Positions 1 through 9,271 of a DNA stretch of 64,000 nucleotides are shown here, piece after piece. The stretch lies in contig NC_045143.1 of the NCBI RefSeq assembly GCF_008831285.2, forward strand, positions 17,564,655 through 17,628,654. The letters run 5' to 3'. The notes below the pieces were generated by a model, which saw only the letters and a list, made by a program, of their open reading frames with translations, was not told where the DNA came from and made no database searches. Position 1 is the first letter of the stretch, and each line of letters opens with the position of its first letter. This stretch comes from Nymphaea colorata (taxonomy: Eukaryota > Streptophyta > Magnoliopsida > Nymphaeales > Nymphaeaceae). The translations under genes and the position numbers were made by a program.

Positions 1-1161
1 ATTTATACCCCTGTTTAATTGTCTATGCTGTCTGCCTTGTACTGCAGTTGATGTTTCATAAAAAAAATCGATTAAATAAGACACATGTGTTTCCGTGTGT
101 CCTATGACCATCACCGACCTCTTCGGCTCACCTTTTTGTTATGCTTAAAGTTTTCGTGAGAATTCAGACATATCGTCATCCTTTATAGATTTTAACTGCA
201 AGATTTACAATGATTGGTCATATGGGGAAGGAAAGAGAACTTCTTAACTGTGGTATTTCCAATTGTCTCAAGCTTATTTAATTTTTTTTTAATGATGGAA
301 CTTGCAAAGTTGCTAAATAATTTCTTCTATTATTTCTGTAATTAGTTTTACTACTGCTGCTTGCGTTTGGAATTTTAAATTGTTAGGTGAAGTTGTGGGT
401 TTGCGCTAGAAGCTAGGTTGCAACAGTATCCTAATTCCAGAATTTTAATTCCCTTTAAATCCACAGGCTGTTCAGTTCTGGAAACACAATTCCACGTTAC
501 CAAACATATGCTGAAATTGGAATTGAATGGATTTGGAAGGAAAATGCCGGTTCCACTTTGTCCTCCATTCCACACTAATCATCAATGAGTGAGGGAGGTT
601 CTCTTCACTATTTGCAAGGAGGCAAACACCATATTTGTTGGACTTTCCCCATTTTTACTTTTGTCCAATTTATTTAAAAGCGCCACTATTGCTAAGTGCC
701 GCTGCCCACGTTAATGAATCAATAATCACTGACGGCTGAGCTCCGGCGTCAGTGGTAGTCAAATTAATATTGTCAGTATTTATATTCGTTAGTAAATATC
801 TAGTATTTACTGACATCTCTTCATGGTTCGTCCGTAAACATGAACGATTTTTTGATGACTTTTTCTAACCATTAGTAAAAACTTTCTTTAATGTCACCAT
901 CGTGATTTTGCCGGTGTAATTGAATTTTTACTAATAGATTACTTTTGGCCCATCGGTAGGAAGATTTTTTTTTTTTTGTAATGTGATATGGCGTTTTTAG
1001 ATCTATATATATCCAACCGTTTAACTCTTCACATTGATTTTATCCATTCTATCCAACTTCATTTCCTTCAACATAAGTTATCTATTGAAACCCTTGGGTG
1101 ATGGTCAAAGTTAGCTTTGTTTAGGTTAGTTGCCCACGATAAAAACTCACTCAAAGCAATT
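1..1161. other. AT-rich intergenic stretch, no gene seen
   Basis: No open frame here looks like a real protein on either strand. The only structure I can support is a short inverted repeat, CACTGACG at 727-734 and CGTCAGTG at 747-754, with a 12-base loop. It lies just before an AT-rich run with several 'agtaaat/gtcagta' motifs (770-900), which could be sub-terminal repeats of an old DNA transposon. This is too little to assign a family. Confidence 0.5.
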
Positions 1162-1647
1162 TAGGGGTGGGCGTAAGACCCGGAAACTGGGAAAGGGGAA
1201 GAAGGAGAGGGTCAGAGGGGGGAGGAGGTGGGCAGAAGGGGAAAGAAGAGGAGGGAGGACGAGGAGGGACGGGGTCACGGGAGGGGGAACCGGGGAAGGG
1301 GAAGTGGGGACGGGAGGGGGGAAGGGGGAAGAGGTGGAGGCCGAAGGGGGGAAGAGGGAAGAGGAGGAGCAGGTGGACTCTGGTGGAGGCGGAAGGGGGA
1401 AGAGGGAAGAGGAGGAGGAGGTGGACTTTGGTTGAGGCGGAAGGAGGAGGAGGAGGAGGAGGTGGACTTTGGTTGAGGCGGAAGGGGGACAGAAGGAGGA
1501 GGAGGGACAGGAAGAGGAACGTGAGGAGGAGGAGCGACTGGAGGAGGAGGAGAGGGGACTGGCGGCCCGGCCCGGCCCGGCCCGGGACCCAATTTTCTCG
1601 GCCCGGGTCGGGTACCTGGCCGGCCGCCCGGCCCAACGCTCAGCTTA
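1162..1647. mobile_element. small non-autonomous hAT-like element, GC-rich
   Basis: The left end reads TAGGGGTGGGCG at 1162 and the right end (reverse complement) TAAGCTGAGCGTTGGGCC at 1647, an imperfect terminal inverted repeat. The sequence caaagca flanks both sides (1152-1158, two bases before the left end; 1648-1654 directly after the right end), consistent with the 8-bp target duplication of hAT elements. The interior is a purine-rich repeat followed by GGCCCGG-type sequence. The element at 51344-51587 has similar ends and similar GGCCCGG sequence. No transposase is encoded. The family assignment rests on end sequence and duplication length only. Confidence 0.55.
1184..1558. repeat. purine-rich (G/A) minisatellite tract
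   Basis: For about 375 bases the + strand is almost only G and A, built from degenerate GGAGGA/GGGGAAG units. A larger unit recurs three times near 1372-1484, each marked by the core 'ggtggactttggttgaggcgg' or a variant (ctctggtgg in the first). Such strand asymmetry can form triplex or G-quadruplex structures. Long open frames cross the tract on both strands only because purine runs lack stop codons; their products are low-complexity Arg/Gly/Glu or Pro/Ser/Leu and are not credible genes. Confidence 0.8.
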
Positions 1648-2027
1648 CAAAGCATCTCTAATTCTCAATCCATTAAGCATACATATTTGAGTGATGATAG
1701 GAAAACAAATATTGACAACTCGCAACACTTAGCATTATCATATTAATTATGCCTACCGACCACAGGATGACGTATTAACAATATGGTGAAAACATAATTT
1801 GGTACAACATAATTTCAACATTGGATGAGATCTTTGAATTTACAATCCCCATCTATATAGCGTGCTTTAAAGGACTAGCGGCATCATTTTCACGTGACAA
1901 AACTCTCAATGGTCCGCCGACGCGCTTGCCTGTGGCCATTGTAAGTGGATATGGGTCTTTCTTTTGCTTAGAAGAATAACAGCGTTGCCGAAGTCACTAT
2001 TCATTGACCGCTTTGTTCCCCTCAAAT
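1648..2027. promoter_or_regulatory. upstream region of PGIP1
   Basis: This gene-free stretch precedes PGIP1. It contains a palindromic G-box core CACGTG at 1891-1896 and a W-box TTGACC at 2004-2009, about 220 bases before the chosen start codon. These are short motifs that occur by chance, so only their position supports a role. I see no convincing TATA box in the 150 bases before the start. Confidence 0.35.
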
Positions 2028-2100
2028 CTCAATGCCGTAGCACCATAAATTGCTGGAGGGCGAAGGCTGAATGCAGATAATCTGGAGGGAAGGAAAACCC
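2028..2100 (+). repeat. leader repeat of PGIP1, copy 1
   Basis: This 73-base segment, beginning ctcaatgccgtagcacc, is repeated 117 bases downstream at 2145-2216 with a few differences. Both copies end in ggaaaaccc. It lies upstream of the PGIP1 coding sequence. Confidence 0.9.
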
Positions 2101-2144
2101 GGATCGGATATCCAATTCAAATTCGTTCAGTTGACATTCCTACC

Positions 2145-2216
2145 CTCAATGCCGTAGCACCATAAATTGCTGGAGGGCGAGGCTGAATGCAGATAATGTG
2201 GAGGGAAGGAAAACCC
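2145..2216 (+). repeat. leader repeat of PGIP1, copy 2
   Basis: This 72-base second copy differs from the first by a one-base deletion (cgaggc for cgaaggc) and a substitution (aatgtgg for aatctgg). It abuts the PGIP1 start region and carries two in-frame ATGs (2187, 2196), so an N-terminally extended reading is possible but is probably part of the leader. Confidence 0.9.
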
Positions 2217-2228
2217 ACAAGAGAATCG

Positions 2229-3239
2229 ATGGCTTCCCGTCGTCTTCTTCTCTCTTATTTTTCTGTTCTCTTTGTTGTTCTCTTCTTCTTCCCCGTCCTG
2301 ACATCCGCCGCCCGCTGCCACCCTGAAGACAAGGCCGCCCTCCTCGACATCAAGAAGGCGATGGGCGACCCTTACATCATCATCTCCTGGGACCCCAAGG
2401 TCGACTGCTGCAGCTGGCTCGCCCTCAAATGCGATCCCAAGACCAATCGCGTGTACGATCTCGACATTTCCGGCGACAACGTCTCCGGCACCATCTCCCC
2501 ATCAGTCAGCAAGCTCAAGTCCCTCACCCAGCTCACCATGCGCAAACTCACCGGCCTCACCGGCCCGATTCCGACGGCCATATGTGACATGACCACCCTC
2601 ACCTTCCTCTGGCTCGACTGGAACGAGCTATCCGGCACCATCCCAGCCTGCCTCTCTAAACTCCGAAGCCTCACCTACATCAACCTCTCCTTCAATCAGC
2701 TAACAGGCGAAATCCCCGCCAGCCTCGCCCTGCTCGAGAAGCTCGACGCCATCTTCCTTGACCACAACCGCCTCACCGGGCGGATCCCCGAGTCCTTCGG
2801 CCACTTCCGGGGATCGACGCCGTACCTCCGCCTTTCCCACAACAACCTCATCGGCGAGATACCGCCGTCGCTTGGTGCCATGAACTTCGTGAACATCGAC
2901 CTGTCGAGGAACATGCTCGAGGGCGACGCCTCGTTTCTGTTTGGTTCGACGAAGCCCACCCAAGTTCTTGACATCTCGAGGAACCACAACCTCAGCTTCG
3001 ATCTCTCGACTGTGAGCTTTTCCAAGACGCTCATCACTCTCAACATCCACCACAACAAGATCTACGGCGCCATCCCCAAGAGCATCCTGAAGATCAGCAA
3101 CCTTCAGCAGCTCAACGTCAGCTACAACCGCCTGTGCGGCAAGATCCCGCAGGGAGCCAACCTGAAGCGGTTCGACGAGTACTCCTTTTGGCATAACAAA
3201 TGCCTCTGCGGCCCGCCCTTAACTCCATCATGTTCCTAA
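2229..3239 (+). CDS. PGIP1: polygalacturonase-inhibiting protein, LRR
   Basis: Predicted secreted leucine-rich-repeat inhibitor of pathogen endopolygalacturonases, acting in the cell wall. The 336-residue product has the usual PGIP layout: signal peptide about 1-28; cysteine cap with CHPEDKAALL and a DCCSWL motif followed by a fourth Cys; about ten 24-residue LRRs of the extracytoplasmic LxxNxLxGxIP type (about 75-310); and a C-terminal cap with four Cys (RLCG, NKCLCG, final SC). It has a single exon and full family length. The start at 2229 was chosen because it opens directly into the signal peptide; an in-frame ATG at 2187 would add 14 charged residues in front of it. Several N-glycosylation sites are visible (NVSG, NLSF, NVSY). 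All eight cap cysteines are present, so it looks intact. It resembles PGIP4 and PGIP5 more than PGIP2 and PGIP3. Whether it inhibits a polygalacturonase is not shown by sequence. Confidence 0.93.
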   Translation: MASRRLLLSYFSVLFVVLFFFPVLTSAARCHPEDKAALLDIKKAMGDPYIIISWDPKVDCCSWLALKCDPKTNRVYDLDISGDNVSGTISPSVSKLKSLTQLTMRKLTGLTGPIPTAICDMTTLTFLWLDWNELSGTIPACLSKLRSLTYINLSFNQLTGEIPASLALLEKLDAIFLDHNRLTGRIPESFGHFRGSTPYLRLSHNNLIGEIPPSLGAMNFVNIDLSRNMLEGDASFLFGSTKPTQVLDISRNHNLSFDLSTVSFSKTLITLNIHHNKIYGAIPKSILKISNLQQLNVSYNRLCGKIPQGANLKRFDEYSFWHNKCLCGPPLTPSCS

Positions 3240-3327
3240 AAATATGGTGAACGAGAGAGAAACTAACGGAGCATGCAGATCAGAGCAGCAGCTGAAAGAG
3301 ATGGAAAATGAACAGCCGAGTTCAGTA

Positions 3328-3407
3328 AATAAAGCCGGGATGCACTTTCTAAATGGCAGTTCGAGAGCGACGTCAGCAGAAAGAGAGTGCAATTTGCAAT
3401 AAATAAA
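3328..3407 (+). terminator. candidate poly(A) signals of PGIP1
   Basis: AATAAA occurs at 3328-3333 and again at 3398-3403 and 3402-3407, about 90 and 160 bases after the stop codon. This spacing is normal for plant 3' ends. Cleavage position is not visible from sequence. Confidence 0.5.
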
Positions 3408-3894
3408 GGGACGCGTATGTCTGTTCATGTCATCGGAGTACACTTAATTTGTTTCCACTGTTCGAGTCGTGCAAGCTCTTTTGTATTTCTTTCGTTCTTC
3501 GTTCATCATCTATTAAAGTTTAAAGACCTTCTACTTGTTAATTTCGTACTTTGGATGTTTACTATAGTGCCAAAATATAGCAACCAAACCTGTGGTTTCT
3601 ATTCCAAGAGAAATATACAATATGTCTAGCTTATGCCACCAGATTAACATAAAAATTTTCTTCTTCATATTTTCTTAATGGAACGTGGATAGCTAGATAG
3701 TTATGGGTACGAGAGATTGATCTATCAGATAATCGACACTTCTTAATCGAATTCCAAGCAGAGGTAGAGCCGTATGCGCCTCAAATTGGTTGTGTACTCT
3801 CAGATCATGAGGCAGTCCATTGATCAGGCAGCTTATTGTTCTGCGGGGCTATGGTGGACAATCGAAGAAGAGCGACACGAAAAGCAACCGCAAC
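3408..3894. other. PGIP1 downstream DNA, no gene
   Basis: AT-rich sequence after the PGIP1 poly(A) signals. The short open frames have no recognisable domain or composition bias, and I see no repeat until the minisatellite at 3895. Confidence 0.5.
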
Positions 3895-4052
3895 GTGTTC
3901 TTCTTTTACACAAAAGAAACGAGCATTGTGTTCTTCTTTTACACAAAAGAAACGAGCATTGTGTCGTTTCTTCTTTTACACAAAAGAAACGAGCATTGTG
4001 TCGTTTCTTCTTTTACACAAAAGAAACGAGCATTGTGTCGTTTCTTCTTTAT
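3895..4052. repeat. hairpin-forming minisatellite, 4.5 copies
   Basis: Units of 33, 33, 37 and 37 bases start at 3895, 3928, 3961 and 3998, with a partial copy from 4035. The longer units add tcgt within gtgtcgtttcttc. Each longer unit is nearly palindromic: TCGTTTCTT pairs with AAAGAAACGA around a central ttttacaca. Open frames in all three + frames run through it and give repeated 10-12-residue peptides, the expected artefact of unit lengths without stops. Confidence 0.92.
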
Positions 4053-4360
4053 TCCTTTTTTTTCGGTGGGTCCCGCATCAATTGTGCTCTTTAGCCCTTT
4101 CGCGGCGAGAAGAGGGGAGGTGGAAGGCGCCGGCCGACGCTGGATCAATTTGATTTTCAAAATGGAATTGTTGTTACTCAATCATACAGCAGAAACGCTT
4201 TTCTTGCCAGCTTGCATTGTTCAGCAGTAAAAGAATTTTCAGTCCTTTTCTGTCATTTTACGCCGAAAAGAAGGAAGGGTAAGTTCATATATGATGAGGA
4301 GGACTCGTTGGCAGTGTCGTTTAGTACAATAAAAATTACTGCCGTTCAAAGAGTGTGGGA

Positions 4361-4490
4361 GCTCTAGTGGATGTCAATATATTGGATGTCAAAGTAGCTC
4401 TAGTGGATGTCAATATATGTAGTGGATGTCAACGTATGTAGCGGATGTCAATGTAGCTCTACTGGATGCCAATATATGTAGTGGATGTCA
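4361..4490. repeat. degenerate tandem array of ggatgtcaa units
   Basis: The motif tggatgtcaa (or a one-base variant) recurs about seven times at spacings of 15-30 bases, interspersed with tatgtag and agctcta. The same core forms the terminal inverted repeat of the MITE that begins at the right edge of the array and of the two MITEs at 35759 and 47098. Confidence 0.75.
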
Positions 4491-4835
4491 ATGTATGTTT
4501 CCTCAAAAAATTAGATATAAAAAAAAACAAATAATATCGATTAAAAAAACAGATCAGATTCATATTTAAGAAATCACATTTGATTGGATTTGGAATGGAA
4601 TTACTTTTTAAAATATCCTATACTTAGATTTGGATATGAATGTAAAAATCAACTAGATTTAGTTAAAAATTCTGATTGCGATAGGAATGCAAAAATCAGA
4701 TTTAAGGTTCAAATTCATATATGTTTTTTCTTTGTTTGTAATTGAATCCAAATTCGAACCAAATATGTGAATATCTCAAAAGACAGAGACGAGTAAAGAT
4801 ATATCCGATTCAAATAGGATCCATTGACATCCCTA
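4481..4835. mobile_element. MITE of the GGATGTCAA-terminal family (hAT-like)
   Basis: The right end TTGACATCCCTA (4824-4835) is the inverted complement of the TAGGGATGTCAA end seen in the related copies at 35759 and 47098. The left end, GTGGATGTCAATG, is within the tandem array. The AT-rich interior resembles those two copies in inverse orientation (for example the long A-run after 'ttagatat'). No coding capacity. Confidence 0.55.
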
Positions 4836-5373
4836 TCGTTGCCTCACCAGTCTGACCCTTAATTGTCTGAACTTTGTTTAAAAATAAATGAAAAAGCGAG
4901 ATAAGCCATGATAAACGAAATTAACATATGCCTGCTCGTGAGAGTGGAAATATTCTTTCCTTCCCAGTGCTGCGGAAAGAACATGTTGTTAGTCTCCAAC
5001 CATTTATTTGTTCATTCATTTTATTATTGTATTTGAAGAGTTTTAATTTTTTTTGAATTAGTTCTCTTCAGCCAAAAATTCTCAGGCTTGCCCCTGCCTA
5101 AATGTCGCAGGATGAACTTTTTGGACAAATCTCAAATAAATAGATGTCATATCTGACAACCCATTTCAAGTAGTACCCGCTTTAAATTTTATAACAAATC
5201 AGTCCTATTTTTTCTCCCAACATATTTTCTGTAGCTGACGCGGCCGAAAAAGTGTATCCATTTTTTTATAAAGTTATCAGCCACTCTTACTACAACTGGC
5301 ATATGAAATACTCAGGATTTACATATAGATAAAAAGCATACTTTCTCTGTGCAGTTAATTGAGGAAAAGTTTA
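4836..5373. other. AT-rich intergenic DNA
   Basis: Nothing recognisable: no long open frame and no clear repeat. Confidence 0.5.
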
Positions 5374-5437
5374 CCGCACTTTGGCTTTAGGCTTCAGTCA
5401 GACCCTTGTTTCGATTCTTGGCTCTTCCAGTGGTTCC
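5374..5437 (+). repeat. 64-base direct repeat, copy 1
   Basis: This starts ccgcactttggctttaggc and contains ttcgattcttggctcttcc. A diverged copy (ccgcaccttggctttgagc ... agattcccggctttttc) lies at 6304-6367, in the same orientation. The 866 bases between them contain no recognisable gene; the pair could be the ends of an old LTR-like or rearranged unit. Confidence 0.65.
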
Positions 5438-6303
5438 AAGTCTGGACCAGCCAATTTTAAGGAATGGAGATGAGCCACCGAAAGTTGATGGTCAAAATTT
5501 CCGTTCTCTACAGGTAGACGTCGAACCAAGCAACTTATTTTCCTGTTTGATTTAGCTTTTCGAGCTTTGAGCTGGTCTGTCCCAGACCTAATTTGTTTCA
5601 AAGTCTTCAACTTTCACGGTTCACATTTCACTGTTATTACTTGAAACACATCTATCTCTCTCGCTATCCACTTGAACTGGTGATCAGCAATACGAGAAGT
5701 CTCCCAGCATTGCTCGGGATTTGCAGAGACCGGGTGCCAATTTTTTGGGACGCTTGCGGGGCATGAAATGGATCCGATACAATTAGGTCCAGTCCAAGAT
5801 CAATCTCCACTTGGATCCGCGAAAGAACCTTTTTCCGAAATACCGACAGTTGAACAAAGTTACTCGCAGGACGTGCTTGTGAAAACTCTTGCTTTTCTTT
5901 TTCAACTCTTTTCGCTTTTCACACTCCCCGATGAGCCAAAGAAGGTCTTGTTTTGAATGAGCAAGGGGTTATAGAATAGTTGGTTGGACCTGCGGGGCAT
6001 ATAAGACACATCGTCTGCAGTTTGATTTCCATGGATGTTATTCTCTTTAAGTTGTAACTGATGAGTGTATGGTAGGTCCCCAACATAGCTCAAGAGCTTA
6101 TCAAGGATTCCTTGAGTGATAAGTTGTTAACCTTCTACTCTCAACCGCACAAGGTACAATGAAGGTTCACTTTTCAAGTTGCGTTACCACTAACTGTTTT
6201 GACGTCGGAACTTACTGTGGGTCACCAGACCGTTCACTGAAGCTCATCCTTATTCTCAGACAAGCCAAAGTTAGTGATAACTGTTCATCTCAGCTGGTTG
6301 GAT
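5438..6303. other. segment between the two direct repeats, no gene
   Basis: Open frames here reach about 70 codons but show no domain. Mixed base composition. It may be the interior of a mobile unit bounded by the repeats at 5374 and 6304, but I see no protein remnant to support that. Confidence 0.4.
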
Positions 6304-6367
6304 CCGCACCTTGGCTTTGAGCTTCTAGCAGCCCCTGTTTAGATTCCCGGCTTTTTCAATGCTTCCA
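6304..6367 (+). repeat. 64-base direct repeat, copy 2
   Basis: Diverged second copy of 5374-5437. It ends just before the candidate left end of the hAT element at 6382. Confidence 0.65.
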
Positions 6368-6539
6368 TGTATATTGGCGACGGGGCGGAGGGAAACCCGG
6401 GCCCGCCTGGGCCATGGCCCGGGTGAGCTTGAGAAAAAAAAAATCATATTAAAAAAATTAGTTTTTTTACTCTGGCCCAACCCGCAGATGGACTTGGCCC
6501 GACCCGAGATGGTCTTGGCCCGACCCGTCTTTCATCCCT

Positions 6540-6945
6540 TTCTCTCTCGCTCACTCCGTCTGTGCCCTACCCTGTCCTTTCGCCCCTCTCTCCCCGTTCG
6601 GATGGTCCCCTCCTCTCCTCTCTGGCCCCTCTTTCTCCCGCTTGCTCGGATGGTCCCCTCCTCTCTGGCCCACAACTGTAGAAGATAGCAGGGCCCTTTC
6701 TCTCACAGTCTCACGCCCTCTCTCTCGCTGGCTCCTCTTTCCCTGCCCTGGCCCACAATCACACATGCTCGCTCCTTTTTCTCTGCCCTGGCCCACAATC
6801 ACACATCTCGCTAGATGCTAGCTCCTCCTTCCTGGCTCACTGGCTGCCCTGGCCCACACCACAAATCCACAATCACAGCTCTCGCTAGTCGTTGCCCGCT
6901 GGCTCCCTCTCTCCTTGCCCTAGCCTGGCCGACTGGCCCACAATC
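6540..6945. repeat. pyrimidine-rich repeated tract
   Basis: C/T-rich DNA with repeated units: ggatggtcccctcctctc twice (6600-6665) and ccctggcccacaatcacac at 6735 and 6787, with a variant near 6850. Open frames in both directions are by-products of low complexity. It sits in the left sub-terminal part of the candidate hAT element. Confidence 0.7.
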
Positions 6946-9271
6946 TGTTGCTTAATTTTGGAGACTGATGAAGCAGGGTTTGGGAATTTCCTCTTGGTTG
7001 TTTTGATCCAAATAGCACATTTGAGGAGAGAAATCAGATAAGGCAGCGCAGGAGGTACTCTAGTTTTCTGTAGCTAAATAGTATTTTCCCTATGTTTCTT
7101 ATCTACATTACAGCAATTTCTTGAAGAAGTTTAGAGGATATTTCTTCAAGTGAAGCGTTGCAAACATTAGACAAGTAGAATTCTTCGTGTGGAATGTCAT
7201 TTTGGCATTCTGACTCTATGAGGTTACCATCAGAATGCCAAGAAAGGGTGCTCCACATTTGGTTCTGTTTGATGCAAGTGCAGCCCCTCTTGGGGCTTTG
7301 CTCATTGTTCCCATCATGTTTCTGCCATTCCAGGAACAGAAAATCAAATGTTCTTCATAGTTCAATTCTTTTGTCCTGAAGGTTTGACTACCTAGAGATT
7401 AGTAAGAGATTCAAAACTGCCTCTGCATTACTTTTTTCCTTAAGCTACGCTGCTACAGTACCGGCTCATGGGAAAGATGGCTCCCAAAAAGTATCCTCCA
7501 CAAGGTCATGGTTAATGAAGATTGCAAATGGCTGGAACTGGTATATGGATTTTGCCATTTTGGCGGTACCAAATTTAGCTTCATTAAACCATATTCTAAT
7601 TTACCTGTCCAATTAAGATCCAACCATGAACCATGGGCAACCGGCATCTGTTTATGACATTTACAGGCGATGAAATCCACGCCTTAGTGCAGTCCGCTAG
7701 AGGCAGATGTCAATCTTACCTATTTCCTTAGTTCCATTGGTTTAAACACGTCGGCTTTTGTAGAAGTGCAGTTCCTCTTTTATCAGACTTTGTCCATTAA
7801 TGACCAAGTCACAGAGCTATCATCTTCTTACGAACAATGGATGCTTTCAAGTTTCAGAGGATCATAAATACTAGAAGTCAACAAATTTACTGCATAATTT
7901 TAGCACTTGAGGAAATTTACAAACGCTCTCTTCTCTTGACGTAGTTTGTGATGTGTGGAACGTGTAGTATGCAACCCAATTTGATTTCCTAATTATTACT
8001 TTCTTCTAGTGCTTGGCCTGCTCTCGTTGTGTATAAAGGTGTGGGAGCCCAAACCAGAGAGGTGGACAAGCAGTAGTTCATCTGCACAATGGTAATTTGT
8101 TCATTAACTTGCATTGTTCAATGCATAAAGATGGGGATTATTTGCAATAGCTATCTTGCGATAAACCCTCTGGTAATGCAAACCTTGCCACCACCATCAC
8201 AATGAAATGATCTATCTGCAGGTCCATAAGAGTGGAAATTAACATCTACAAGAAATTGGCAGGGTCTGACACAGTGGAGATCAAATCACCAGCTACTACT
8301 TAACAAAGTGACATGAGGGTATGACCATTCATTACTTGCAAGTTGAAAGTGTACAATTAACAATTAATTGACCAGGCCGATAGGCTAAAATGTCCGGTTC
8401 ATACTGCTGAATCTAAGAGTTCACGGCTAGAAATTTTCAAATCAGAAGTTAGGAGCATTCTGTACCGCAACCTTTTGATTTTTGAAGAGAGTAGATGCAC
8501 GGCATAGACTTCATGACAAGCCAACAAGGGAAAGGTAGTTTCCATTTTCAGTTTTCTTCTCCTTTCTATTTTTCTAATTTTCTACTGCATTGACTTTTTT
8601 CTTTTACTTCTCAAAGCTGTGCACTGTGCAGGTGAAGCAAGCCACATCATTAAATAGAAGCACAAGCATCCCTCAACTGGATGAAAGAGATTCAATTTTA
8701 GAACAAATTCGAGCCAAATTTGAGCCAAGGTCCTTAAAGCTGTGTATTGATTTATAATGTTTGTACAGTTATAAACTTATAATATTAGATATATAACAGT
8801 TATATTATACTTAACATCCGATATTTGTTTATAATTAGGACGGATGCCATACATAAATTAGTAATGCTTGCATCTTAAATTCGTAATGCTTACATCATAG
8901 ATTCGTAGTGCTTGCATCTTAAATGTTGTCAATAAAGTCGGAACCCCTTTGAGATCCTTGTACTTGAGGCATTTTGAGGATCTTAAATCCATACTTTTGA
9001 AATCTATACATGTTCGGTTCCCTTGGATCCTTATTGGAGATGGAGGCTTTTCAAAAATGAAATACCATGTTTGAGAAGCCCCGGCTAGACTAATCCTTAT
9101 TAGGTTTGCATTAATATGTTCTTCAATTTTGTATGTTCACATTTTTTTTTATTGTTTGGCATCATGAGATCTTCATATGTTGTTTGCATTGTGTTATGTT
9201 TATTGGGTTTGTATATATCTAAAATGTTTAAATGTTATTGTATATTTTAAATTTCAGGTTTTTCATGCTAG
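6946..9271. other. left interior of the hAT element, no clear coding
   Basis: No domain is recognisable. A splice-acceptor-like sequence (tattttaaatttcag, ending about 9257) lies just before the transposase reading frame, and the frame is closed upstream by a stop at 9269-9271. The transposase may once have had an upstream exon here; I could not identify it. Confidence 0.4.

Noticed and set aside
1130-1690. Overlapping open frames up to 164 codons on both strands
   Set aside because: They are produced by a purine-only tract without stop codons; the products are low-complexity and no frame is preferred.
2696-3194. - strand frames across PGIP1 (up to 164 codons)
   Set aside because: Antisense shadows of the LRR coding region; composition follows the complement of the PGIP codons.
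3895-4052. CRISPR-like array
   Set aside because: The repeats are contiguous, with no variable spacers, and the locus is plant nuclear DNA.
3774-4230. Three overlapping + frames with repeated peptides
   Set aside because: They are translations of the 33-37-base minisatellite in each frame; no domain and no codon preference.
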